From the NCBI GenBank assembly GCA_937880175.1, contig CALFLO010000030.1, positions 1 to 33,755 of the forward strand: a DNA stretch of 33,755 bases, read 5' to 3'. A program made the translations under genes and the position numbers. Shown here in pieces: positions 7,859 to 16,563 of this stretch; position 1 is the stretch's first letter; each line of letters starts with the position of its first letter. Source of the DNA: an uncultured Gluconobacter sp. Its GTDB lineage: Bacteria; Pseudomonadota; Alphaproteobacteria; Acetobacterales; Acetobacteraceae. The notes beneath the pieces are model-generated. The model did no database searches, was not told the DNA's origin, and was given only the letters and a program-made list of their open reading frames with translations.

Positions 7859-8683
7859 ATGCCGTATATCACCGCTACTGATGGAACGAGCCTTCACGTC
7901 AAGGACATGGGGGCTGGCAAGCCTGTCGTCCTGATCCACGGATGGCCCCTCACCGGGGACATGTGGGAAAAGCAGACGCTGGCGCTGGTCGAGGCGGGTT
8001 ACCGCGTCATCACCTATGACCGTCGCGGCTTCGGTCAGTCCGGCCATCCAATCAACTGCTACGACTACGATACGCTGGCCGATGATCTGGCCGTCATTCT
8101 CGAACAGCTCGACCTGTGGGATGCGACGCTCGTTGGTTTCTCCATGGGTGGAGGCGAGGTTGCCCGTTATCTGAGCCGCCATGGCCGTTCCCGTATCTCC
8201 AAGACGGTGCTGCTCTCTTCTGTCGTCCCCTTCCTGCTCAAGACGGCGGACAATCCCAAGGGCGTGGATATTTCCGTCTTCGACGGCATCAAGCAGAAAA
8301 TCCGGCAGGACCGCTTCGGCTTCCTCAGGGATTTCATTCCCGACTTTTACGGCGTCAGCCTGATGCATCATCCGGTCAGCCAGGGCGTACTGGACTGGAC
8401 GTTCCTGCTGGCGACCATGGCAAGCCCGATGGCAACGCTGGACTGCGTGGATGCATGGGGAACGACCGATTTCCGCCCGGATCTTCAGGCATTTACCGTC
8501 CCGACACTGGTCATCCACGGTACGGCCGATTCAGCCGTTCCGGCCGGGATCGCGGGTGAGAAAGCTGCGGCCGCCATTCCGGGCTCGACCTGGATTTCCT
8601 ATGACGGCGCCCCGCACGGGCTTTTCATGACCCATGCCGAGCGGGTCAACAAGGATCTGCTGCGGTTTCTCGCAACGCCCTGA
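7859..8683 (+). CDS. Alpha/beta hydrolase (non-heme chloroperoxidase-like)
   Basis: 274 aa alpha/beta-hydrolase fold protein. The oxyanion segment LIHGWP (25-30), the nucleophile elbow GFSMGGG (Ser95), Asp224 (HGTADSAVP) and His253 (APHGLF) form the catalytic triad. The DRRGFGQS motif and overall pattern match the cofactor-free haloperoxidase/arylesterase group, enzymes that hydrolyse esters and may show perhydrolase activity. There is no signal peptide, so it is cytosolic. GAGGA lies about 8 nt before the ATG. The stop is only 6 nt from the convergent FUSC gene stop. The physiological substrate is unknown. Confidence 0.92.
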   Translation: MPYITATDGTSLHVKDMGAGKPVVLIHGWPLTGDMWEKQTLALVEAGYRVITYDRRGFGQSGHPINCYDYDTLADDLAVILEQLDLWDATLVGFSMGGGEVARYLSRHGRSRISKTVLLSSVVPFLLKTADNPKGVDISVFDGIKQKIRQDRFGFLRDFIPDFYGVSLMHHPVSQGVLDWTFLLATMASPMATLDCVDAWGTTDFRPDLQAFTVPTLVIHGTADSAVPAGIAGEKAAAAIPGSTWISYDGAPHGLFMTHAERVNKDLLRFLATP

Positions 8684-8689
8684 ACAGCG

Positions 8690-10729
8690 TTAAAACGCGC
8701 CTTTGAGAAACGCCCTGCTGACCGGCATCTCGGTCCGCACGATCAGCAGGGAGCCGATGGCCAGAACCAGATCGTGACGGATCGACGGATCCTGTGACTG
8801 GCGCTCAAGGGCATAAAGTTCGTCGAGTGTGGGGTCGATCGTCGCGGTTGTATGGGTCAGGGGCAGTTTGCGACGCAGCAGGTTGCGGACCAGTCCGTCC
8901 ACCGCAGTGACCGCCGTATCCGGCAGGCTCCCATGCTGCGCGAGCTTGCGCAGCATCAGCACGTTCCTCCCGACCGTCAGAACCGACAGCGTTCCGCGCA
9001 GCATGGCCTCTGCCCGGTCGCTGGAAAGCGAACCCGCAAAGCGGACCGCGCGCTCCATGCTCTGCGTGCCTTCATTGATCCAGACATACTCGTCCATCAC
9101 CACGCCCGGTAGCGCGAGCCGTCGCAGGCTACGCTTGAGCTGATAGCGCAGAACCTCCCCTGCCCGGGCGGGCGTAAAGGGCAGGACGGCACGGAAAATC
9201 ACGACACCGGCCCCCAGCCCCAGCAGCAGGGCGATGGTGGTGTTGTACCAGCCGATTTCATCGATACGGCCCTGATTGTCCATGCCCAGAAGGAACGGGA
9301 AGAACGTACCGTAGGACGCGGCCATGACGGCGGTGGACGGATTGCGGGAGGCAAGTCCCCCCAGCATCATGAAGAACCCGGCCACGAGGCAGAAGAACGG
9401 GTAATTCGCCGTGACCGGCATGACGATGAAGACCGGAATGACGCTCGCAACAGCCGCCCCGACAGCCCCGTAAAAGAAGGCCGCGCTCAGAAGGACGGTG
9501 TTCTCAAAGGTCGCAAACCGGGCGCAGACCACGGCGATGAAAGTCAGGAACACGCTACCCTGCGGCCAGGCCGTGACTTCCCAGACATACGCGCCAAACA
9601 GCAGCGCCACGGTGGTCCGTACGCCGTTACGCATCGAAGCGCGCCAGTCAGGGTTGCGGGTCAGGCGATGGCGTTCGGAAACCGGGGCACCATCCACGCT
9701 GGCACGGTAGGAGCGCAGCGTCTCGCACAGATCCGACAGCATCACTTCCACACCGGTCAGGATGATCCCCTCGTTCAGGGAATCATCATCGTCGCGTGGC
9801 AGGACCGTCTGCATGCGCCCACGACACTCGGCCAGAAGCGCCTCGGCCTGAACCAGCGCCCCGATGCCACGACGATCCGTCACCAGACGCTCTGGCAATC
9901 CATCCAGAGCCGCTGCCATGCTCTCCAGAAAAGGCCGCAGCGCTTCGGGCATATGCGTCACGGATGTCATGCGGGTCCGCAGACCGAGCCCGCGAGACAG
10001 CACACGCGCCACCAGACCCAGCGTGACATAGGCGTGCTCGACCTCGTTGCCCTCGCTTCGGATTTCGATGCGGCTGAATTCTATCTGATCGCTTGAAGCC
10101 TGAAGCGACCCCAGCAGGGCGGACAAATCGTCCGTGGCACCCGTTTTCTGGCGCAGCACAGCCGTCAGCGCCGGGATGGCGCGGGTCAGGATGCCCTGAA
10201 GGCGCTTGCGCAGTTCCTCACGCGCACGGCCCGCGACGTTGGGGAGCGCGATCATGCCCATGGCCGTCTCGCAGATCACGCCAAGGAAGATATAGGTGCC
10301 GCGCGCCATCGCGATATTGAAGACGTGATCCGGCTCTTTCACCGCGCCCAGCGCGATGATGGTGCAGGTATAGCCAGCCAGCACGAGCGCATAGCCACGG
10401 AAATTATGCGTCAGGGTGGCAAGCCCCGCGCAAAGCCCGACCCAGATGGCGAGCGCCGGCAGGAACAGCCAGGGATATTGCGGGAACGCCGCCATGAGCA
10501 CGATGGCCATCACCATCCCGATCACGGTTCCAACAAGACGCCACCGGCCTTTGGAAATGCTCTCGCCGCGCGAGTTCTGCGCGACAATCCAGACGGTCAT
10601 GGCGGCCCATTGCGGCTCACCAAGCTCCATCCACAGCGCGATCGCCAGCGCCAGAAGCGCTGCGATCGTGGTGCGAAGAGCAAACATGACGGAGGTGATG
10701 GACGGGGCAAACAGCCAGCCAAACTTCAT
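8690..10729 (-). CDS. FUSC-family aromatic acid/efflux membrane protein
   Basis: 679 aa inner-membrane protein of the FUSC family (AaeB-like, related to the p-hydroxybenzoate efflux pump). It has the expected duplicated layout: a first hydrophobic block at about residues 15-165 starting with SVMFALRTTIAALLALAIAL, a long soluble region, then a second block at about 360-510 and a C-terminal soluble domain. The family member AaeB exports aromatic carboxylates together with the membrane fusion protein AaeA. No AaeA-like gene is next to it here. It lies 81 nt downstream of gor on the same strand. A GAAGGG ribosome site is 11 nt upstream of the ATG. Confidence 0.88.
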   Translation of the reverse strand: MKFGWLFAPSITSVMFALRTTIAALLALAIALWMELGEPQWAAMTVWIVAQNSRGESISKGRWRLVGTVIGMVMAIVLMAAFPQYPWLFLPALAIWVGLCAGLATLTHNFRGYALVLAGYTCTIIALGAVKEPDHVFNIAMARGTYIFLGVICETAMGMIALPNVAGRAREELRKRLQGILTRAIPALTAVLRQKTGATDDLSALLGSLQASSDQIEFSRIEIRSEGNEVEHAYVTLGLVARVLSRGLGLRTRMTSVTHMPEALRPFLESMAAALDGLPERLVTDRRGIGALVQAEALLAECRGRMQTVLPRDDDDSLNEGIILTGVEVMLSDLCETLRSYRASVDGAPVSERHRLTRNPDWRASMRNGVRTTVALLFGAYVWEVTAWPQGSVFLTFIAVVCARFATFENTVLLSAAFFYGAVGAAVASVIPVFIVMPVTANYPFFCLVAGFFMMLGGLASRNPSTAVMAASYGTFFPFLLGMDNQGRIDEIGWYNTTIALLLGLGAGVVIFRAVLPFTPARAGEVLRYQLKRSLRRLALPGVVMDEYVWINEGTQSMERAVRFAGSLSSDRAEAMLRGTLSVLTVGRNVLMLRKLAQHGSLPDTAVTAVDGLVRNLLRRKLPLTHTTATIDPTLDELYALERQSQDPSIRHDLVLAIGSLLIVRTEMPVSRAFLKGAF

Positions 10730-10810
10730 GCCCGGTGCTGCCCTTCAGAAACTGTGTGACGGCCCGACTGCGGAGCCTCCGTGAGACCGTTACGCGCCGT
10801 CATGGTATTT

Positions 10811-12205
10811 TCAGCCTGCTTTTCGAGGAACGTGACGTGTGAGGCTCCGCATGGTCACGAACTCCTCCGCACTGGTGGGGTGCAGGCCGATCGTGCGGTC
10901 GAAATCCCGCTTCGTCAGCTTTGCCGTGATCGCAATGGCGAGACCCTGAATGATTTCCGGCGCATCGGGACCGATCATGTGGGCGCCAAGCACAATCTTG
11001 CTCTGCGCATCCACGACCAGCTTCATCAGGGTCTTGCCCTTGCGGCCCGACAGCGTCTGGCGCATCGGGGTAAAACTGGACGTGTAGATGTCCACGTCAT
11101 GGCTCTGCACCGCTTCTTCTTCGCTCAGACCGACCGTGGCGAGCGGCTGGGAGAAGAACACGGCCTTGGGCGTCGTGGCGAAGGACCATTCGCGGCCCGG
11201 CTCGCCAAACAGGCGCTCGGCCAGAATATGGCCTTCGGCAATGGCCGTGGGTGTGAGGTTATAGGTGTCCGTCACGTCCCCGATGGCATAGATGCCGGGC
11301 ACGTTGGTCGTCGCATCATCGGGCTTGGCCGGAATCCGGCCATCCCACGTCGCCACGCCAGCATTCTCCAGCTTCAACGGCGCCAGATTGGGGTGACGGC
11401 CCGTCGCCATGAACACGCAGTCCGTCTCGATGACGTCCCCGCCTTCAAGATGCAGACGGAAGGCTTCGCCAACTTTCTCAATCCGCTCCGGGGAACGGCC
11501 GGGATGGGCTTTGATACCGTTCAGCGGCAGCAGTTCGGACAGATGGGCGCGAAGTTCGTTGTCAAAGCCGCGCAGGGGATGAGGCTGGCGGAAGATCAGA
11601 TCGACCTTCGAGCCGAGGCCTGCGAAAATGCCTGCAAATTCAACGCCGATATAGCCGCTGCCAATCACGGCAACGCGTTCTGGACGGTCCGCCAGATGGA
11701 ACGCATCATCCGAGACGATCGCATGTTCCGCGCCGGGAATGTTCAGGCGCGTGGGCGTTGAGCCCGTGGCAATGACGATGTTCTTGGCCCGGACACGCTG
11801 GACGGACGCATCCGGCGCGAGTTCGGACGGCCCGATTTCGACGGTATGGGCGTCCACGAAACTGGCATCGCCCGTAAACAGCGTGACCCCGGCCTTTTCC
11901 AGCATCGAGACATAGATGCGGTTGAGGCGTTCGATCTCGCGGTCCTTGGCGCTGATCAGCGTGGACCAGTCATGCGCGACCGGTGCGACGTCCCATCCAT
12001 AGGACGGGGCATCGGCGATCTCACGGCCATAATCGGCCGCGTAGACCATCAGCTTCTTGGGCACGCAGCCCAGATTGACGCAGGTTCCGCCCCAGTGACG
12101 GCGCTCCGCAATCGCGACGCGCGCTCCGTTCTGGGCGGCGATACGCGCACAGCGCACCCCGCCCGAACCGGCACCAATAACGAACAGATCAAAATCCTGC
12201 ATCAT
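10811..12205 (-). CDS. gor: Glutathione-disulfide reductase
   Basis: 464 aa FAD flavoprotein that reduces glutathione disulfide with NADPH in the cytosol. FAD-binding GAGSGG is at 11-16. The redox-active disulfide is CVNLGC (Cys42/Cys47), the NADPH Rossmann motif is GSGYIGVEFAGIF, the second FAD motif is YAIGDV, and the C-terminal catalytic His lies in HPTSAEEF. Length fits the family (about 450-465). The start is one of two adjacent ATGs (12205 or 12202); AAAGG is 5 or 8 nt away, which slightly favours the second. It lies 27 nt behind fpr and before a FUSC exporter, consistent with an oxidative/organic-stress cluster. Confidence 0.95.
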   Translation of the reverse strand: MMQDFDLFVIGAGSGGVRCARIAAQNGARVAIAERRHWGGTCVNLGCVPKKLMVYAADYGREIADAPSYGWDVAPVAHDWSTLISAKDREIERLNRIYVSMLEKAGVTLFTGDASFVDAHTVEIGPSELAPDASVQRVRAKNIVIATGSTPTRLNIPGAEHAIVSDDAFHLADRPERVAVIGSGYIGVEFAGIFAGLGSKVDLIFRQPHPLRGFDNELRAHLSELLPLNGIKAHPGRSPERIEKVGEAFRLHLEGGDVIETDCVFMATGRHPNLAPLKLENAGVATWDGRIPAKPDDATTNVPGIYAIGDVTDTYNLTPTAIAEGHILAERLFGEPGREWSFATTPKAVFFSQPLATVGLSEEEAVQSHDVDIYTSSFTPMRQTLSGRKGKTLMKLVVDAQSKIVLGAHMIGPDAPEIIQGLAIAITAKLTKRDFDRTIGLHPTSAEEFVTMRSLTRHVPRKAG

Positions 12206-12232
12206 TCCGGCCTTTCGTACCCTTTTGAGACC

Positions 12233-13120
12233 TCAGCGCTCGGCGAAGGCCTTCTCAACGACATACGAACCCTGATGGCTCATATTGCCTTCCTCGAAAC
12301 CCATACGCTCCAGCAGGGCTTCGGTGTCGGCCAGCATTTCCGGCGAACCGCAGATCATGACGCGGTCATGCTCGGGGTCGAGCTTGTCGATACCCAAATC
12401 CTCGAAGATCTTGCCCGTCTCGATCAGCTTGGTGATGCGATCGGTCACGGCATAGTCTTCACGGGTCACGGCCGGGTAGTAGCGCAGCTTGCCGGCCACG
12501 AACTCACCGAGGAACTCGTGCTCCGGCAGTTCGTGACGGATGTGGTTCTCATAGGCCAGCTCGCCCGAGATCCGGACGGTATGGCTGAGGATCACGTTCT
12601 CATAGCGCTCGTAAGCCTCGGGATCCTTGATGAGGCTCATGAACGGCGCCAGACCTGTTCCCGTGGACAGGAAATACAGGTTGCGGCCCGGCTTGAGATT
12701 GTCGAGCAGCAGCGTGCCAACCGGCTTGCGGCCGATCAGGACCGTATCGCCCACCTTCACATGGCGCAGACGCGAGGTCAGCGGGCCGTCGGGAACAGCG
12801 ATGGAGAGGAACTCCATGTTGTCTTCGTAATTGGCGGAGGCGATCGAATAGGCGCGCAGCAGCGGCTTGCCTTCGACCTCGATACCGATCATCGCGAACT
12901 GGCCATTCTCGAAACGCAGGCCCGGATCACGCGTCGTGGTGAAGCTGAAAAGGCGGTCCGTCCAGTGATGGACCGTCAGCACCTTCGCCGGATACAGATG
13001 GGCGTATTCCTTGCTGGGTTCAGCAAGACGGTACTGCTTCGGGTGGCCTTCAAACGGCACCAGGCCGGTCAGGGGCACGTCGATTGTTGGAGTCGGTGCG
13101 GCAAAAGTCGAGGTGGACAT
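12233..13120 (-). CDS. fpr: Ferredoxin--NADP(+) reductase
   Basis: 295 aa FAD-dependent reductase moving electrons between NADPH and ferredoxin or flavodoxin. FAD-binding RAYSIAS starts at Arg89; GTGLAPF is the NADP pyrophosphate loop; VMICGSPEML and the C-terminal VVEKAFAER are typical of bacterial Fpr. It is about 40 residues longer at the N-terminus than E. coli or Pseudomonas Fpr (248-258 aa). The extension is Pro/Thr-rich and has no internal Met that would offer a shorter start. Only GGAG at 12 nt is available as a ribosome site. A palindrome at 13153-13167 lies in the upstream region. It probably leads a run with gor and FUSC. Confidence 0.95.
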   Translation of the reverse strand: MSTSTFAAPTPTIDVPLTGLVPFEGHPKQYRLAEPSKEYAHLYPAKVLTVHHWTDRLFSFTTTRDPGLRFENGQFAMIGIEVEGKPLLRAYSIASANYEDNMEFLSIAVPDGPLTSRLRHVKVGDTVLIGRKPVGTLLLDNLKPGRNLYFLSTGTGLAPFMSLIKDPEAYERYENVILSHTVRISGELAYENHIRHELPEHEFLGEFVAGKLRYYPAVTREDYAVTDRITKLIETGKIFEDLGIDKLDPEHDRVMICGSPEMLADTEALLERMGFEEGNMSHQGSYVVEKAFAER

Positions 13121-13152
13121 GTCTGGTTCTGTCTCCGGGGCGGAACGGATAA

Positions 13153-13192
13153 CAGGTCACGGACCTGATAAGGGTCGGGTCTTTTAGCCCAA
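13153..13192 (-). promoter_or_regulatory. Putative fpr promoter with palindromic operator
   Basis: CAGGTC-ACG-GACCTG is a perfect 6+3+6 inverted repeat at 13153-13167. On the minus strand a TATCAG (13170-13165) could be a -10 element, with a poor TTGGGC -35 (13192-13187) 16 nt before it. The palindrome would therefore overlap the -10 and start site of fpr, a placement typical of repressor sites. No regulator is identified. The promoter match is weak. Confidence 0.4.
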
Positions 13193-13212
13193 TCATTGCC
13201 GCTCGGGAAACC

Positions 13213-13232
13213 CATGCGCGTTGAAGCGCATG
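13213..13232 (+). other. Perfect hairpin upstream of helicase start
   Basis: CATGCGC (13213-13219) pairs with GCGCATG (13226-13232) around a 6-nt loop. It lies 23 nt before the chosen helicase ATG, in the leader. If the helicase instead starts at 13214, it would lie in the first codons. It could affect translation or be chance in GC-rich DNA. Confidence 0.35.
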
Positions 13233-13255
13233 CCGGAATGACGCACAAGACTCTT

Positions 13256-15757
13256 ATGACAGACGACTCCATGCCGGACGCCACTCTTTCCGACACACTC
13301 TCTCCGGCCGAACGCGCCCTTCAGCGGGCCGAGGCCGAATTCGGAACCTCGCTCGACATTACGTCGCGCGAACGCCCTGCCCTGCTGCGTCAGGTTGCGC
13401 GCAGGCTTGAAGGACCTGAGGCGAGCCTGTCCCATGACGGGCTGATCGAGGCCCTGTGCGTCGTGCGTCGCAAAACATGGGCGTCCCAGCTCATGAATGT
13501 CTGCCGCCGGGCTGGCGAGGTGTGGATTGGCAAAGCCGACACGCAGGACGCGGCCGCCCGCACGCATGATCCGCGCGCCGACATGCCTGCCCTGCGCCGG
13601 ACACTCGACGATGTCCTGATGACGCGCTGGCAGGAGATGGGCGATTCTCCGCGCGCCGTGCTGGAAGATGTCCGTGCCGATCTGGCCGATACCGGCGTGA
13701 TCCTGTCGAGCGGCCAGCTTGAAAAATTGTCCCAGAGCATCGCAGCCGCATTTGGCAGCGTGGATCTCGGCTTCGAGGACGATCTGCGGATTGCCGAAGA
13801 ACGGCGTGCCCGCGAACAGGCCGATATCCAGACCCGCGCCGAAGAACGCAGGGCGCGTGAGCTTGAACGGCTGCGCGAGTGGGAAGAAGGACTGGTCAGC
13901 TTCGATGAACTGCCAAACGTCCTGCACTGCTCGCGTCGTGAAGCCCTGCGCTGGATTGCCGAAAACCGGATTCCCGTTGCCCGCCGCGAAACCCGGCCAG
14001 ACGGGATCGAACTGTTCTTCTTCGATCCAACGGAGCTCAAACGTCTCCGGACGTTCCTGCCGCAGTGGCGCAGTGGAACCAAAGACCGGCCGGAAGTTCT
14101 GGATCTGGGCAACAAGGCCGGTAATGCCGCCATTGCCCGCGTTGCCGCGCTGGACCGGTTTGCCGGGCATTTCCGCACGGCCCGGGCGCTGAAGCGTCGC
14201 ATCACTCTGGTGACGGGGCCAACGAACTCCGGAAAATCCTACACGGCGCTCAATGCGCTGGCGAATGCCGAGAGCGGTCTGGCCCTCGCTCCCCTGCGCC
14301 TTCTGGCCCATGAGTTCCGCGAGTCCCTGCTCTCACGCGGTGTTCCGGCATCGTTGTCCACGGGTGAAGAGCGGATCGAAATGCCGGGCGCGCGTCATCT
14401 GGCGGCCACGGTCGAGATGTGCCCGTTCCACAACCCGGTAGACGTCGCGATCATCGACGAAGCCCAGATGCTCGCCGATCCGGACCGTGGTGCCGCCTGG
14501 ACGGCCGCCATCATGGGTGTCCCCGCCCGCCATGTCTTTGTCCTCGGCGCGGCGGACTGCATTCCGCTGGTCAAGCGCATTGCCGAACTCTGCGACGATC
14601 CGGTGGACGAGATCCATCTCGAACGCAAAAGCCCGCTCAAGGCAGGCGAGACGCTGCATCTCGACGAGCTCAAGCCCAGCGATGCCGTCATTGCTTTCTC
14701 CCGCCGCGAAGTGCTGGATCTGCGTGCCGAACTCATGGCGCGTGGGCGTCGGGTCGCCGTAGTTTATGGTGCTTTGAGCCCGGAGGTCCGCCGTGCCGAA
14801 GCGGCCCGGTTCAATAACGGGGAAGCCGATATCCTGATTGCGACGGACGCGATCGGCATGGGGCTGAACCTGTCGATCCGGCGCGTGGTGTTCAGTGCGC
14901 TGCGCAAATTCGACGGACGTCAGACACGCGATCTGGTCTCGCAGGAAATCAAGCAGATCGGTGGCCGCGCGGGTCGTTATGGCAAACATGAAAGCGGACT
15001 GGTGTGCGTGCTCGCAGGCGCAGGCAGCCCGACCTTCGTCAAAAAAATGCTGAGCGCCCTTCCCGAAGAGATCAAGGAACTGCGCCCCCTCGTGCAGCCA
15101 GATTCGGACATCGTCCGAGCCGTGGCTGAAGAGATCGGCAGCGACAGCCTCTATGGTGTGCTGACGCGCATCAAACACGCCGTTCTGCGGGCGGATGATC
15201 CGAATTACCGTCTGGCCGACATGGAGCAGGCGCTGGAAATCGCCGCCGCTCTCGAAGGTGTGGAAAACCTCGACCTTTCGACACGCTGGACCTACGCGAT
15301 GTGCCCGATCGACGAGCGGGACAACGGCATTCAGCGGCTTGTCCAGTGGGCGGCGGACCATGCTGCGGGACGGCCGGTGCCGCCACCGGGCACGGGACGC
15401 CTGCCGCATCCGGAGCAGGCCGGACGCGAAGAGCTGGAGCGGGCGGAAAAGCGGCACAAGCGGCTGGTGGCATGGCGCTGGCTCGCGCTGCGGTTTCCCG
15501 ACGCCTATCCGGCGCGACAGGACGCGGAAATCAACACATCCATTCTCAATGACTGGATCGAACAGGTGCTGCGGACACAGAGCCGGATGCGCGAAAGCCA
15601 GAAGCAGCAGCGCGTCGGTGGCCGCCCCGGGCGCGGCCCCAATACGGACCGACCGAATGGCAGGGCAGGTTTTTCCGGCCCGAAAAAGCCGGGCGGCCGG
15701 ACTTTCCCCGCGAAAGGAAACAAACGGCCGGGGGGGCCGCGCAAGCAGCCATCGTAA
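13256..15757 (+). CDS. SUV3-like superfamily 2 RNA helicase
   Basis: 833 aa. The helicase core resembles mitochondrial SUV3, an ATP-dependent RNA helicase of the degradosome. Walker A GPTNSGKS is near residue 320 and the DEAD-like box is IIDEAQML. Motifs V and VI read ATDAIGMGLNLS and QIGGRAGR. Before the core is a charged coiled coil rich in Arg/Glu (about 180-215) and a segment resembling an excisionase-like helix-turn-helix. The C-terminal 50 residues are Arg/Gly/Pro-rich and basic, likely an RNA-binding tail. Start choice is uncertain: ATGs at 13214, 13238, 13256 and 13271 all lack a strong ribosome site. Alphaproteobacteria, the mitochondrial relatives, often carry this family; its role in them is poorly known. 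Confidence 0.88.
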   Translation: MTDDSMPDATLSDTLSPAERALQRAEAEFGTSLDITSRERPALLRQVARRLEGPEASLSHDGLIEALCVVRRKTWASQLMNVCRRAGEVWIGKADTQDAAARTHDPRADMPALRRTLDDVLMTRWQEMGDSPRAVLEDVRADLADTGVILSSGQLEKLSQSIAAAFGSVDLGFEDDLRIAEERRAREQADIQTRAEERRARELERLREWEEGLVSFDELPNVLHCSRREALRWIAENRIPVARRETRPDGIELFFFDPTELKRLRTFLPQWRSGTKDRPEVLDLGNKAGNAAIARVAALDRFAGHFRTARALKRRITLVTGPTNSGKSYTALNALANAESGLALAPLRLLAHEFRESLLSRGVPASLSTGEERIEMPGARHLAATVEMCPFHNPVDVAIIDEAQMLADPDRGAAWTAAIMGVPARHVFVLGAADCIPLVKRIAELCDDPVDEIHLERKSPLKAGETLHLDELKPSDAVIAFSRREVLDLRAELMARGRRVAVVYGALSPEVRRAEAARFNNGEADILIATDAIGMGLNLSIRRVVFSALRKFDGRQTRDLVSQEIKQIGGRAGRYGKHESGLVCVLAGAGSPTFVKKMLSALPEEIKELRPLVQPDSDIVRAVAEEIGSDSLYGVLTRIKHAVLRADDPNYRLADMEQALEIAAALEGVENLDLSTRWTYAMCPIDERDNGIQRLVQWAADHAAGRPVPPPGTGRLPHPEQAGREELERAEKRHKRLVAWRWLALRFPDAYPARQDAEINTSILNDWIEQVLRTQSRMRESQKQQRVGGRPGRGPNTDRPNGRAGFSGPKKPGGRTFPAKGNKRPGGPRKQPS

Positions 15758-15767
15758 AATCAGGGAT

Positions 15768-15787
15768 GGCCTGACATCTGTCAGGCC
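15768..15787. terminator. Hairpin between convergent helicase and XRE genes
   Basis: GGCCTGAC (15768-15775) pairs perfectly with GTCAGGCC (15780-15787) across a 4-nt loop, in the 38-bp gap between converging stops. No T run follows on either strand. The element TCAGGCCGT recurs 14 nt further on, at the XRE stop. Confidence 0.55.
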
Positions 15788-15795
15788 GTCACAGA

Positions 15796-16407
15796 TCAGG
15801 CCGTTCTGGACTGACCGGATGGTTTTGAGTCGAGATCTTCGTTCAATGTGTTGCGCACCCGTCGCTCGATCCATTTCTGGGCCTGAATCTTGATGAGCGG
15901 ATCAAGCTGACGGTACAGGGTGAGCATCGTGTTTTCGTCAGGCGTCAGGGTTGCCTGAATGGCCTTGTAGGCCATGCCCGTCAGCAGCACTTCCGGCTCT
16001 ACGCCCAGAACTTCTGCCAGGCTGCCGAGATGCTTGCCGACATGGCCCGAGCGACCCGTTTCCCAGAACGCAACGGCCGAGCGTGAAATTCCGACTTTTT
16101 CTGCAAGCTGCTGCTGACTCAGACCCGCCATTTCCCGCAGAAGCCGAATGCGGCGGCCGAGTTCAAGCCCCGGGGAAAGCTGCGCCGCTGGAATGGCATC
16201 TGTGGTCAATACGGCCTCCGTCTCTCTGATCCATGCCCTGTATGCCGCCTCAGAGACCTGCGTCGGTACAGGGGACTGGTTTTCCACCCTGAAACCAACC
16301 CTGCCACTTCCCAGCGTCACGATTTCCCTGACCTCACCCGCCGCCTGTTCCGCGGCGGCGGATGCTGTCCATTTCTGTCCCAGCCCAAGCTGGATTGTCG
16401 TTTTCAT
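15796..16407 (-). CDS. XRE-family transcriptional regulator
   Basis: 203 aa. Residues about 95-155 form a Cro/C1-type helix-turn-helix, including RIRLLREMAGLSQQQLAEKVG and SRSAVAFWETGR, followed by a short C-terminal helix region (ALGVEPEVLL-like context). The 90-residue N-terminal part is not a known ligand domain to me. I chose ATG 16407 because GGAGG lies 7 nt upstream; the frame runs to 16440 but without a ribosome site. It stands alone between a convergent helicase and an upstream lipoprotein gene on the same strand, 247 nt away. Two dyads upstream suggest autoregulation. Targets cannot be read from the context. Confidence 0.85.
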   Translation of the reverse strand: MKTTIQLGLGQKWTASAAAEQAAGEVREIVTLGSGRVGFRVENQSPVPTQVSEAAYRAWIRETEAVLTTDAIPAAQLSPGLELGRRIRLLREMAGLSQQQLAEKVGISRSAVAFWETGRSGHVGKHLGSLAEVLGVEPEVLLTGMAYKAIQATLTPDENTMLTLYRQLDPLIKIQAQKWIERRVRNTLNEDLDSKPSGQSRTA

Positions 16408-16476
16408 TCCCAAGCCTCCGGCATGATAGCAGTGGCGCATCCCGCCATGCGACAGAACCCCCTGCCGGTCAGGGCT

Positions 16477-16511
16477 CTCCCGCTATGGCGGGAGGCGTCC
16501 TGTCTGGTCAA
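16477..16511 (-). promoter_or_regulatory. Putative promoter/operator of the XRE gene
   Basis: On the minus strand TTGACC (16511-16506) is a good -35 element; 18 nt later is CATAGC (16487-16482), a poor -10. CTCCCGC-TATG-GCGGGAG, a perfect 7-bp dyad (16477-16494), covers that -10. A second dyad, CGCAT-N6-ATGCG (16436-16451), lies nearer the start codon. The arrangement suits negative autoregulation, but this is inference. Confidence 0.35.
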
Positions 16512-16563
16512 TCTATTTAAGAGACGCCAATAGCTGGATCACATTAGTCCTATTTTTATTTTC

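Noticed and set aside
13193..14311. 372-codon minus-strand frame at the helicase 5' end
   Set aside because: Antisense to the helicase N-terminus and would run into the fpr promoter; no motif found.
14333..15874. 513-codon frame opposite the helicase
   Set aside because: Antisense to the helicase motifs, no ribosome site or recognised domain.
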